Below, in pieces: positions 35,455-44,208 of a stretch of 64,000 nucleotides of DNA. The notes beneath the pieces were generated by a model. That model had not been told where the DNA came from, ran no database searches, and worked only from the letters and a program-made list of their open reading frames with translations. A program made the position numbers and the translations under genes. The first letter of the stretch is position 1. Each line of letters begins with the position of its first letter. Source of the DNA: Blastopirellula sp. J2-11 (lineage in GTDB: Bacteria > Planctomycetota > Planctomycetia > Pirellulales > Pirellulaceae); NCBI RefSeq assembly GCF_024584705.1, contig NZ_CP097384.1, positions 2,046,001 through 2,110,000 on the forward strand, read 5' to 3'.

Positions 35455-37041
35455 TTACTCGGTCATCAGGTTGGCGGTGACCGTGTCTTGGCGAATCAGA
35501 CGCGAGCCATCTTCGATCGCCCGAATAGTGATCTGAATGCCGCGCAGCGGACGATCATACGGCGGCGCCGTTTCGCGTTCGGCCGGATCATCGACGCCGT
35601 GGAAACCGTCATCATCAATGCCGTTGGAACCTTCGTCGATTGGTGCAAGTGTGTTGTTTGCGACACCGTCGTCGACATAATCCTGATTGACGCCATCCTG
35701 CTCATACAGCATCGGCCAGGTGTCGTACATCGCCAGATTGCGAGTACTGGCCACACTGGGTGAACGTTCTTGTGCGTTTATTACGACGGTTTGTCCGGCA
35801 AGCTGCGACTTCGTGGATGGAACGTCATGGAAGTGGCCGTTGTCGTAAAGTTTAGTCGTACGAGCCGGATCATTTGTCAGGTTTTTCCAATTCAAGTCGA
35901 CAAATGCGCCGGTGCCTGCGTTGGTCACCACCGACGATACTGGCGTTGCGGCAGCGGAGAAAGTTGCATCCAAGGTAGCAAAGCTGGCGTCGCCAGGGAT
36001 CGTGGCGATATCGTTGGCGGCGGAATGCACGAGGATCGGGGCCAGAGGATCAAACACCTTCACATCGAAGGCCAACACTTTGGCCATGATCACATCTTCG
36101 CCGGTCCGATCGCGTAAGGTGACCCCGCCAGCGACGGCGATCTGATTCATCTTTTCGAAAGATCGCAAATAAGAAGGCACCAGCGGATAGGGGAAATTGC
36201 GAACCGCACGGCTATTTAGAGTTTCCGTCTCAAACACCGAATCACCGGGAGTGGTAATCGAGCCGATCATCCACGAACCATGGCGGTTTCGACGTGACTG
36301 CAAGTCTTCCAGCGAATTGGTATGCCATTGCCAGCCAGCGCCGGTTTGCTCGGTTGGATGAATCGATAGGTCATAGTTATTAAACGCATCGAGCTGCGTG
36401 ATCTCTCTGACCTCGCCCATCGTGTTGGCATATTGCCTGAAATCAATATCAGGCCGGATCAGCAGCACGCGACGGAACAACGTTACGGTTTCGTCAGCAT
36501 TACGAGTGCCCAAGCCGTCTGTATCATCGTACGGAGTAAACTCGGTCCAGTAGATGATTTCGGCGTAGTGCGAGGTAATCGGCGACACGTCTGTTGGCCC
36601 GGTAGGTTCCGTAATTCGCAAAACGCCATCCGTATCGCGATAAAGTTGACCGTTGATCAACCCAACAAACGGCTGATCCTTGCTATAAGCCGTAAATGCG
36701 ATGATATCGTCAGCATCTCCGGCGACGCTCGCCACGGTTGTGAAATCACGATCGCGATCCGGTCCTTCAATCACGGTGAAGTAACCTTGATTGCCGCCGA
36801 CCGGCAGCCAGGGGAGTCCCGGCGCGGTGTGACAATCGAGATCGGTTTGCATCGTGGTGGTCAGACCACGCAAATTGCCAGAGAGCTCAATCGTCGAGCG
36901 GGCGTCGTGCATCGTATCGCCCAGGAAGGCGAAGATTTGGGCGACCGAGAAGAACAAGATCAGCGTCAACGTCGTCGCCACCAACATTTCGACGAGCGTG
37001 AGCCCACGGCGAGCGAGAGGATGAGCAAAGGTTCGAATCAT
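35455..37041 (-). CDS. Pilin-like protein with type IV prepilin N-terminus
   Basis: 528 aa from ATG 37041 (MIRTFAHPLARRGLTLVEML). The class III prepilin signal is canonical: basic leader, Gly at the cleavage site, Glu at +5 after it, then a long hydrophobic helix (VATTLTLILFFSVAQIFAF). The rest is a large exported domain with Asp-rich patches (DGLGTRNADETVTLFRRVLL and EGSNGIDDDGFHGVDDP, the latter resembling a calcium loop). It is much longer than a normal minor pilin and resembles GspJ-type proteins of planctomycetes. No secretion ATPase or other pilus genes are nearby. Confidence 0.8.
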   Translation of the reverse strand: MIRTFAHPLARRGLTLVEMLVATTLTLILFFSVAQIFAFLGDTMHDARSTIELSGNLRGLTTTMQTDLDCHTAPGLPWLPVGGNQGYFTVIEGPDRDRDFTTVASVAGDADDIIAFTAYSKDQPFVGLINGQLYRDTDGVLRITEPTGPTDVSPITSHYAEIIYWTEFTPYDDTDGLGTRNADETVTLFRRVLLIRPDIDFRQYANTMGEVREITQLDAFNNYDLSIHPTEQTGAGWQWHTNSLEDLQSRRNRHGSWMIGSITTPGDSVFETETLNSRAVRNFPYPLVPSYLRSFEKMNQIAVAGGVTLRDRTGEDVIMAKVLAFDVKVFDPLAPILVHSAANDIATIPGDASFATLDATFSAAATPVSSVVTNAGTGAFVDLNWKNLTNDPARTTKLYDNGHFHDVPSTKSQLAGQTVVINAQERSPSVASTRNLAMYDTWPMLYEQDGVNQDYVDDGVANNTLAPIDEGSNGIDDDGFHGVDDPAERETAPPYDRPLRGIQITIRAIEDGSRLIRQDTVTANLMTE

Positions 37042-37278
37042 GACGTATCTGTTCCTGGCGGACGAAAGCACCGGAAGGCTCTCGCGCGATCGACCGCAAA
37101 TGGGAGCGTGCTCTGAGGAAGAGACGGGGCATCGCCTACTGGCCATAGACGATTTAGCAACGCTGTGATTTGGCGACGCTACTTTGAAAAGTTATCTTAT
37201 ACTGATCCATTGCAGCAACAAAACGTCGTTTCGTCAAGCGATTGGTCGACGCAAGCTGCCGAATTCACAAGGACTTAC

Positions 37279-38232
37279 GTGAAATTTCATCACAACCGCC
37301 GCGCCTTTGGGCTTAAAGAAATCATCATCGTGATCGCCCTGCTGGGCGTGGTCTTCTTGATGGCGGCCCCCCTGCTGCTCAATAGCCGCGAGAGCGCGCG
37401 TCGCAATACCTGTCTTTTCCGTCAAAAGCTGCTGGCCGATGCGCTGATTGCGTATGACGAAGATCTCCGCGAACTGCCGGGATACGCCAATTTGCTGGAT
37501 GCGGCGGTCGAGCCTCCGATCGATACCGGCTGGCTGTTTCCGGCCCTTCCCTACCTGCAAAGTCGGATTTATCCGACCCCAGGAGAGATGCCGCCGCCCC
37601 CCTATTTGGAAGAGTTTCAGGCTTATTCCGCCGATGGCGAACTCGCCGGGCAGGTTCCCGACTTTACGGTTTATGAAGCGATTTGTCCCGATGACGCCCC
37701 CGACGAAGATCCCGAACAATGGGGTGGCGTCAGCTCGTTTGTCGTGAACAGCGGCATGCCGGATGTGCCGCCGAGCGGCGAGATCCCGGCCGATTGGGCG
37801 GCGAACGGCATTTTCCAAAATCGGCTCCATCAAAAGAAGGGCGTCGCATTTGAGCAATTCACGCTGCAGCAGATCTCTGAGCTAGACGGCTTAGAAATGA
37901 CGTTGCTGTTGGGCGAAAACGTTGACGCCGGAAGCTGGACCTCGTCGACCGAGGCCGACGTCTCCTTCCTGTGGAGCAACGACGCCGACGCAATCTTGGG
38001 GATCAATCAACAAACAGGCCAAGGGGACGGCAGCGCTCGCTTTTCTCGACTTTCGAGCTACCATCCCGGCGGAGTCAACCTGATGTTTGGCAGCGGCGCT
38101 GGGAAGTTCGTCAACGAGCGGGTCGACGCAATTCTGTTCGCTCAAATGCAGGCGACCGACGACGCTCAGGCCAAAGTCGCAGGCAGCGATCAGTTGGTCT
38201 GGCCCGCAGCAAAGGCCCCCGCAGTTCCGTAA
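37279..38232 (+). CDS. DUF1559-type pilin-like protein, atypical prepilin signal
   Basis: 317 aa from GTG 37279, chosen for AAGGA nearby and because the prepilin-like helix follows. The N-terminus HHNRRAFGLKEIIIVIALLG resembles GFTLIE signals but has the Glu at +3 rather than +5 after the Gly. The helix continues VVFLMAAPLLLNSRESARRN, with the DUF1559 SREAARR-like block. The C-terminal SSYHPGGVNLMFGSGAGKFV is the DUF1559 H-x-G-G-x-N signature. DUF1559 proteins are hugely expanded in planctomycetes and probably form surface filaments or matrix. It is divergent from the other pilin-like gene and followed by a terminator. Confidence 0.84.
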   Translation: MKFHHNRRAFGLKEIIIVIALLGVVFLMAAPLLLNSRESARRNTCLFRQKLLADALIAYDEDLRELPGYANLLDAAVEPPIDTGWLFPALPYLQSRIYPTPGEMPPPPYLEEFQAYSADGELAGQVPDFTVYEAICPDDAPDEDPEQWGGVSSFVVNSGMPDVPPSGEIPADWAANGIFQNRLHQKKGVAFEQFTLQQISELDGLEMTLLLGENVDAGSWTSSTEADVSFLWSNDADAILGINQQTGQGDGSARFSRLSSYHPGGVNLMFGSGAGKFVNERVDAILFAQMQATDDAQAKVAGSDQLVWPAAKAPAVP

Positions 38233-38248
38233 GAACTGCCTATTTTTT
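38221..38248 (+). terminator. Rho-independent terminator of the DUF1559 gene
   Basis: GCAGTTC and GAACTGC pair around a 5-base loop that contains the stop codon, followed by CTATTTTTT. The last codons of the gene therefore form part of its terminator. Confidence 0.75.
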
Positions 38249-38646
38249 CGTAGCCCTGCGCGTGAGTTTTTGAAGTTGCGCTATTTCGAATCAATCGAAC
38301 ACTAGCCCGCCAGCGCCAGCGAGGGAATGCGGCTCGCCACTTCAATCCGTGTTAGGATCGCCAACCCTATTCCCTCGCTCGCGCTGGCGGGCTAGAGCGC
38401 TTTTCAGCAAGCTGAACAATGAGTCCCCTGTCGTCTAGCTTCTCCCCCAAAATCAGCCGCACGGCTGATGTCGATACGTGCCGCGCAGCACCGTCTTCAC
38501 TTTCAATCGTTGGAAAATCAAAATGGGGCAGCTAGCAGGAAACCGCTCTAGTGTGACGATTTGCGGTTGCTGCTGGCCGTATTAATGTCCTTCGTTCGTG
38601 AATTGCAAATAGCGCAACCTCAAAACTCGCGTGTCGGGCAACGAAG
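38247..38646. repeat. Terminal-inverted-repeat element, copy 2 with nested insertion
   Basis: The outer ends are about 40-base inverted copies: TTCGTAGCCC... with GAAGTTGCGCTATTTCG on the left, and CAAATAGCGCAACCTC...GGGCAACGAAG on the right. The internal 28-base palindrome arms are at 38300-38327 and 38368-38395. At 38396-38551 a separate segment interrupts the junction that is continuous in copy 1 (GGGCTAGTGTGACG), so without it this copy would be about 244 bp long. Confidence 0.85.
38396..38551. repeat. Nested element with CTAG target duplication
   Basis: The 152-base segment 38396-38547 begins AGCGCTTTTC and ends GGAAACCGCT, imperfect inverted ends. It is flanked by CTAG on both sides (38392-38395 and 38548-38551). 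Removing one CTAG with the segment restores exactly the sequence seen in copy 1 at 8761-8775. It contains a small palindrome CAGCCGCACGGCTG. No coding capacity. Confidence 0.75.
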
Positions 38647-38805
38647 AGAAATAGGCGCCTGGGGATAGGCGCAATCGCTACAACCGGTTCTTCAGAAGCC
38701 GGTTCGCGGCTGAGCGCAAAAACTTCAATTCACTTATCGGGCGAGCAAGTCGCCGTGACCTATGTTTTTGGGTTCCATCTTTCGCGCGGTACAACCCAAA
38801 GCGCA

Positions 38806-40218
38806 ATGACTCCCAGCAACATATCGCCAATTCGACAACAACCTACGTTGCTCGACGCATGTTATCGCGTCGTCGATGGCGTATCGATATTGGTCGGGTT
38901 GTGGCTCGCCGTTGATTGGTCGAACTCCACGTTCAGCTTTGCCCATCAATTCGCCGCCGCCGTCGCGATTAGCTTGTTCTATGTGATCGCCGAACTGACC
39001 GGCATGTATCGCAACTGGCGAGGAGTTTCGACCCAACGAGAAATCGGCTGCGGCATGGTGACCTGGGGAGTGAGCCTAGGAGCGTTGATCGTCGTGGGAT
39101 TGATCACTGGTCACGCCGCTTCCTATTCGTTGCTGACCGCTTGGTACTGGCTGTGGATGACGCCGGGTCTGATGGTGTTAACGCGCGTCTCGATTCGCTG
39201 CTTGCTAGAAACGTTACGTGCTCGAGGACTCAACTACCGCGGATTTGCGATTGTCGGCGTCAATCCGTTGGGGATCCAGTTAGCGGCCAATATTCGTGAT
39301 ACGCCTGACTTGGGTTTGCGTTTCGTTGGTTTTTTTGATGATCGTCCACAAAGTCGTTTGCCGTCGATTCCCGCTTCGCTGGGAACGCAAGTGGGCGACA
39401 TTGCCGATTTGATCGAGCGGTCTCGCAGCGGCGACATCGATCGGATTTACATCACCTTCCCGATGCGGGCCGAAGATCGCATTCGCAAGGTCTTGGCGCA
39501 GCTGAGCGACTCGACGGTGTCGGTCTACATTGTGCCTGACTTTTTCGTCTTTGAACTGCTGCATTCGCGCTGGACCGATATCCGCGGCTTGCCTGTGGTC
39601 AGCGTTTTTGAAAACCCGCTCTATGGGGTCGACGGTTTGATGAAGCGGACGACCGACCTAGTGTTGGGCTCGTTGTTGTTGATGCTGTGCGCCTTGCCGA
39701 TGTTGGCGATCGCACTAGCGATCAAGTTAACGTCTCCTGGGCCGGTATTCTTTCACCAGCGCCGTTATGGTTTAGATGGACGTGAGTTTTTCGTCTGGAA
39801 ATTCCGGACGATGAATGTCTGCGAAGATGGACCAGTCGTCACGCAGGCGACCAAAGACGACAAACGCGTGACCGCCATCGGCAGCTTCATGCGGCGCACG
39901 TCTCTGGACGAACTGCCGCAACTGTTTAATGTGATGTACGGCAACATGTCGCTCGTTGGACCACGGCCGCATGCGACCGCTCATAATGAAGAATACCGCA
40001 AAGTAATCCAAGGCTATATGCTGCGTCACAAGATCAAACCCGGCATCACCGGCCTAGCGCAAGTACGCGGCTGGCGCGGTGAAACCGATACGCTAGAGAA
40101 AATGGAACGCCGCATCGAATGCGATCACGAGTACATCCGCACGTGGAGCATCTGGAGCGACATTCGTATTCTGCTGCAGACGATCTCGGTAGTGCTGTTG
40201 AAAAAGAACGCTTACTGA
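38806..40218 (+). CDS. Undecaprenyl-phosphate sugar phosphotransferase (WcaJ type)
   Basis: 470 aa from ATG 38806, or 487 from GTG 38755; neither has a clear ribosome site. It is a polyisoprenyl-phosphate hexose-1-phosphate transferase that starts exopolysaccharide or capsule repeat units on the inner membrane. Four N-terminal helices come first, then a CoA-binding-like domain (FAIVGVNPLGIQLAANIRDT, FVGFFDDRPQSRLPSI), another helix (LVLGSLLLMLCALPMLAIAL), and the catalytic domain with RYGLDGREFFVWKFRTM, TSLDELPQLFNVMYGNM and SLVGPRPHATAHNEEY. No other polysaccharide genes adjoin. It overlaps the convergent PVC cytochrome gene by 7 bases. Confidence 0.93.
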   Translation: MTPSNISPIRQQPTLLDACYRVVDGVSILVGLWLAVDWSNSTFSFAHQFAAAVAISLFYVIAELTGMYRNWRGVSTQREIGCGMVTWGVSLGALIVVGLITGHAASYSLLTAWYWLWMTPGLMVLTRVSIRCLLETLRARGLNYRGFAIVGVNPLGIQLAANIRDTPDLGLRFVGFFDDRPQSRLPSIPASLGTQVGDIADLIERSRSGDIDRIYITFPMRAEDRIRKVLAQLSDSTVSVYIVPDFFVFELLHSRWTDIRGLPVVSVFENPLYGVDGLMKRTTDLVLGSLLLMLCALPMLAIALAIKLTSPGPVFFHQRRYGLDGREFFVWKFRTMNVCEDGPVVTQATKDDKRVTAIGSFMRRTSLDELPQLFNVMYGNMSLVGPRPHATAHNEEYRKVIQGYMLRHKIKPGITGLAQVRGWRGETDTLEKMERRIECDHEYIRTWSIWSDIRILLQTISVVLLKKNAY

Positions 40219-42641
40219 TCTCCTGAGAGTAGCGTCAGCAAGTCGGCCATTTCGTCAAGCGTCAATTGTCCCGGTAAACCTTCCGGCATGATCGACTTCT
40301 CCGCCGCGCGGCGCTCGACGATCAAATCGGGATCGACTTCAAACGTTTTGCCGGTCGCGTCGACAAACAACTCTCGTTTGTCTTCGACAAGTTGGTGCAA
40401 CGGAAAGCCGCTCAACACGCGCCCATCATCCAGTAGCAACATCTCGGCGACAAACATCGGCGCGATTTCTTGGCTGGGTTCCAAGATCGATTGCAAAATT
40501 CGGCGACGATCGGTCCGGGCGCCGATATGCGTCAGATCAGGCCCCACTTTGGCTCCGCGGCCATCGAACGTGTGACAGCGGGAGCACATCGCCCGATCCG
40601 AAGTGAAGACTCGCCAACCGGCGGCGCGGCTTGTCTCTTGAGGAAGTTGCGAAAGCCAGGCGTCGACATTGTCGAGCGGCGGGCGATCGGCCGCTTCAAT
40701 TTTGTCGCTGTTGCGAGCGGCGCGCTTCGCCGCGGTCGCGATCGTCGGATTGTCGTTGCTGGTCAGTTTGGTCAGCAGCGGAGCAAATCGTTCTTGGTCG
40801 CTCGCCAATCCGCTAATGGCGTCGGCTTGCAGCTGGGGAGAAAGTTGACGATCCTCCGCCAACTTGGCAAGTTGATCGTTGGCCTCCGGCGTATGACGCA
40901 GCGCCAACGTTTGAATCGCCGCTTTCTGCAACGCTGGATTGTCTTGGTGCGCCCATTCGGTCAACTTGTCGGTCGTTAGCGACGCGTGATTAGGGGGCAG
41001 CAGTTGGATCGCCATCGCCCGCGTTTCTGGCGACGCGGTGGAGGATGTCGCGGCGTCGCTGAGCAGCTTTTGGCTCAGCCATTCGCTGTTGCCGCCTACT
41101 TTGCCGCTTTGCAACCAGGCGATCGCCGCCAAATAAACGGGAAACGCACGCGACGATAGTTTTCCGGCGGAGAGTTGCTGCTGCAGTTCTCCTACATACG
41201 GCTTCAGCTGCTCGTCGGCGATCCAGCGGACCGCTTCAATACGGACCGCTTCATCGTCATCGGCCAGCGCTTCATCGAGATGCGCTTCATCCGGCGTCGC
41301 GCCGATCCAACGGAGCGCTTGCAACACGCCGAGCCGTTGCTCGCCGGTCGGCAGCGTATCCCAATCGACCGCCAGTAATCGCCCTGGCTGTTGGGTCAGC
41401 CCGGCGATCGCCGCTTGGCGGAGAAAGAGATCTTTCGAGTCGAGCGCCTTGAAATCAAACTTCCTGGCCAACTTGCGAGCTTCCTGTTCGGCGTTGGAGA
41501 GCGCTAGGCGAACATCTTTCGGCGGGCCATTTTTCCAAGAGAGTTTCCAAAGGCGACCTTGGCCGTGAACCGGATAACTGCGATCGACCCAATCGGCGAA
41601 GTAGTAGGCGCCGTCGGGGCCTTCAACCATGCCGGTCGGACGGAAGTTTTCGTCACCAACGACCACCGGCGACATGCGCCCACGTACCGTCGCGCCGCTA
41701 GGTTCAAGGGCGTAACGTTCGATCCGATGATCGCCCCAACTGGTGACCAATAGCGAACCATGATCGTAGAGCACCGCACAAGGAGCTTCGCCGGTTCCGG
41801 CCGCCATCGGCAGCGTACCTGGCAGTTCCGCATCCCAAGCTTGCAGCGGATGAACGCCGGAGCGGCCGTAACGAAATTGATAGCCGTAGTCGCCGGTGGG
41901 GACGATTTCCAACAACCGGCACGGCGGGCGGCCATCGGGATCGTTGTCGACGCAGAAGAGTCGATCCTCGGGGTCATAGCACATGCCAAAGGGATTCCAA
42001 ACGCCGGTGGCGATCTTCCGCAGCTTCGATCCGTCCGCTTCGCATTGATAGACGCAGCCCCCTTCTCCGCCGCCGGTGATTTGCGTTCCATCCGCCGCGA
42101 CCAGCGCGAACGGCTCCCCCAGGTTTTCGCCCATGCCAAAGATCAACGTTCCATCGGGTGCGAACGTCAGACCGGCCAGGCCGTTGTGCGGATAGTTGCC
42201 CTTGGTTTCGAGATGCGCGATCGGCGTTTTCTCATCGGCGACGCCGTCGTCGTTGGTGTCGCGAAGGCGAAAGATTTCCATCCGCGTCGCGACATAAATC
42301 GAACCATCGGCCGCCGTCGCCAGGCTCATCGTGAAGGTCGTCCCTTCATAGAAGGTGCTCCACGCGTCTCTCTTGCCGTCGCCATCACTATCAACAAAGG
42401 CGCGGATGCGATCTTTTTCGGGGCCTACATAATCTTCTTTGCGATGATGCGTTTGCGATTCGATCACCAGCAGCCGTCCCTGGGCGTCAAACGCGACGCC
42501 GATCGGGGTCACAATCGCCGGGCTCTCGGCGATCATTTCTAACTGCATCCGATCATCCAGCACGCGCGGCGACTCCGCCGCGGCGGTCGTAGCAAATCCA
42601 ACAGCGCCCAACAGCATGAATAAAGAGAATCGATGTAACAT
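40212..42641 (-). CDS. PVC-type heme-binding CxxCH protein (membrane-bound dehydrogenase family)
   Basis: 809 aa from ATG 42641, where a signal peptide starts (MLHRFSLFMLLGAVGFATTAAA). The first 370 residues form a six-bladed propeller like glucose/sorbosone dehydrogenases (PIGVAFDAQGRLLVIESQTH, YPHNGLAGLTFAPDGTLIFG, GVWNPFGMCYDPEDRLFCVD). HEAT-like helices follow. Near residue 705 a cytochrome c motif appears, MCSRCHTFDGRGAKVGPDL, binding heme covalently. The architecture is specific to Planctomycetes/Verrucomicrobia exported proteins and is often linked with carbohydrate oxidation. Divergent from the ThuA gene, a frequent companion, with 145 bases between starts. Confidence 0.92.
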   Translation of the reverse strand: MLHRFSLFMLLGAVGFATTAAAESPRVLDDRMQLEMIAESPAIVTPIGVAFDAQGRLLVIESQTHHRKEDYVGPEKDRIRAFVDSDGDGKRDAWSTFYEGTTFTMSLATAADGSIYVATRMEIFRLRDTNDDGVADEKTPIAHLETKGNYPHNGLAGLTFAPDGTLIFGMGENLGEPFALVAADGTQITGGGEGGCVYQCEADGSKLRKIATGVWNPFGMCYDPEDRLFCVDNDPDGRPPCRLLEIVPTGDYGYQFRYGRSGVHPLQAWDAELPGTLPMAAGTGEAPCAVLYDHGSLLVTSWGDHRIERYALEPSGATVRGRMSPVVVGDENFRPTGMVEGPDGAYYFADWVDRSYPVHGQGRLWKLSWKNGPPKDVRLALSNAEQEARKLARKFDFKALDSKDLFLRQAAIAGLTQQPGRLLAVDWDTLPTGEQRLGVLQALRWIGATPDEAHLDEALADDDEAVRIEAVRWIADEQLKPYVGELQQQLSAGKLSSRAFPVYLAAIAWLQSGKVGGNSEWLSQKLLSDAATSSTASPETRAMAIQLLPPNHASLTTDKLTEWAHQDNPALQKAAIQTLALRHTPEANDQLAKLAEDRQLSPQLQADAISGLASDQERFAPLLTKLTSNDNPTIATAAKRAARNSDKIEAADRPPLDNVDAWLSQLPQETSRAAGWRVFTSDRAMCSRCHTFDGRGAKVGPDLTHIGARTDRRRILQSILEPSQEIAPMFVAEMLLLDDGRVLSGFPLHQLVEDKRELFVDATGKTFEVDPDLIVERRAAEKSIMPEGLPGQLTLDEMADLLTLLSGDQ

Positions 42642-42786
42642 GGAGGGAAACCAGGGGAAGGTAATGGGGATGGGGTTTGCGGCTATTATAACCCGATTAC
42701 AAGGCAAGTTCTCGCACCGCGACAAAGTTTGGTTTATAACGGAAAGCGATCGGTTGAACCCCCTTTCTCCCGCCTAGGACCCACCC

Positions 42787-43800
42787 ATGCGAATTTTCTC
42801 GCTGGCGCTTTTCGCCCTCGCCACTACTTCGTTCACTTCTTTTTCGCAGGCGGCTGACCCGTGGGTCGTGTATCCCGGCGGCGAAGGACCCGGCGCCGGT
42901 AAGCATGTCGTCCTGATTTCTGGCGATGACGAATATCGTTCCGAAGAAATGTTGCCGCAGTTGGGACAGATCTTGTCCGAGCGGCATGGTTTTAAGTGCA
43001 CGGTGCTGTTTCCGATCGATCCCAAGTCAGGGGAGATCGTCCCATCGCATCAAACGAATATCCCCGGCACGTCGGTTCTGGCCGACGCTGACCTGTTGAT
43101 CATGCTGACCCGGTTCCGCAACTTGCCGGCCGATCAGATGGAGCCGTTCCTCGCCTATCTCCATTCCGGCAAACCGATCATCGCGATTCGCACGTCGACC
43201 CACGCATTCAACTTTCCCAAGGACTCGCCTTACGCAAAATATAGTTGGAACAACGAAGACGCTGCATGGTCCGGCGGATTTGGTCGGCAGGTCCTCGGCG
43301 AAACCTGGTTCAGCCATCATGGTCACCACGGCAGCGAGAGCACCCGCGGCGTGATCAATCCTGACATGAAAGATCACCCGATCTTGCGCGGCGTCACCGA
43401 CATCTGGGGTCCGACCGACGTCTACGGCGTCGAAAAACTTCCGGCCAACGCCGAAGTCTTAGTGCGTGGCCAGATCTTGACCGGAATGAAGCCAGACGAC
43501 GCTCCGGTCACCGACAATCGCAACGATCCGATGATGCCGATCATTTGGCTCAACAAATACCAAGGCGAAAACGGCGTGACCACGCCGTCGCTTTGCACAA
43601 CGTTCGGTTCGGCGCCGGACTTTTTGTGTGAAGATTATCGTCGTCTGCTGGTGAACGGAACTTATTACTTCACGGGTCTGACCGACAAGATCGACGGCCA
43701 AGCCAACGTCGAACTGGTCGGCGACTACGAGCCGAGCTTCTTTGGCTTTGGCAAATTCAAGACCGGTATGACGCCGGCCGATTACCAGCGGAAAAAATAG
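42787..43800 (+). CDS. Exported ThuA-domain protein
   Basis: 337 aa with signal peptide MRIFSLALFALATTSFTSFSQA. The class I glutamine-amidotransferase-like ThuA fold is seen in KHVVLISGDDEYRSEEMLPQ, ADLLIMLTRFRNLPADQMEP, GKPIIAIRTSTHAFNF and TWFSHHGHHGSESTRG. The amidotransferase Cys nucleophile is missing, as in other ThuA proteins. ThuA proteins occur with trehalose/disaccharide catabolism genes, but in planctomycetes they are exported and accompany PVC cytochromes, as here across the divergent promoter. Confidence 0.9.
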   Translation: MRIFSLALFALATTSFTSFSQAADPWVVYPGGEGPGAGKHVVLISGDDEYRSEEMLPQLGQILSERHGFKCTVLFPIDPKSGEIVPSHQTNIPGTSVLADADLLIMLTRFRNLPADQMEPFLAYLHSGKPIIAIRTSTHAFNFPKDSPYAKYSWNNEDAAWSGGFGRQVLGETWFSHHGHHGSESTRGVINPDMKDHPILRGVTDIWGPTDVYGVEKLPANAEVLVRGQILTGMKPDDAPVTDNRNDPMMPIIWLNKYQGENGVTTPSLCTTFGSAPDFLCEDYRRLLVNGTYYFTGLTDKIDGQANVELVGDYEPSFFGFGKFKTGMTPADYQRKK

Positions 43801-43902
43801 TCGATCATCGTGGGCCGGACGTTTGGAAAATGACGCATGTTGCCCCAGCCCAGGACTGGTGGACGCTGAAGGATTTTTGGAAAATCCCTTCAGGAGGTCT
43901 GC

Positions 43903-44208
43903 ATGTCTCAGGAATCGAATCGGATGCCACGGAAGTACTCTCAACAGTTTAAGCAGGACTCGGTCGACTTGGTCGTCAAGCAAGGTTACTCGTTTTCGGC
44001 GGCGGCCGACGCGGTTAATGTGCTGGAACGGAGCCTGCGGCGATGGCACAAGCAGCTCGCCCCGAAGCCGAAACCGTGCGGCGATGACGCTTCGCTCGAA
44101 GATTTGCGAGCCGAGAACAAGCGGCTGCGCAAGGAACTGCAGCAAGCGGAACTTGAGCGAGAAATCTTAAAAAAAGCGACGGCGTATTTTGCGAAGGAGT
44201 CGCAGTGA
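43903..44208 (+). CDS. IS3-family transposase OrfA
   Basis: 101 aa, starting at ATG 43903 with AGGAGG 6 bases upstream. It has the N-terminal helix-turn-helix of the family (RKYSQQFKQDSVDLVVKQGY, then FSAAADAVNVLERSLRRWHK) that binds the element ends. A leucine-zipper-like helix follows (LRAENKRLRKELQQAELERE). Near its end an A7 run (44169-44175, read TTA AAA AAA GCG) is a standard -1 slippage site; the -1 frame is open from there into orfB, so an OrfAB fusion transposase can be made. Confidence 0.95.
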   Translation: MSQESNRMPRKYSQQFKQDSVDLVVKQGYSFSAAADAVNVLERSLRRWHKQLAPKPKPCGDDASLEDLRAENKRLRKELQQAELEREILKKATAYFAKESQ

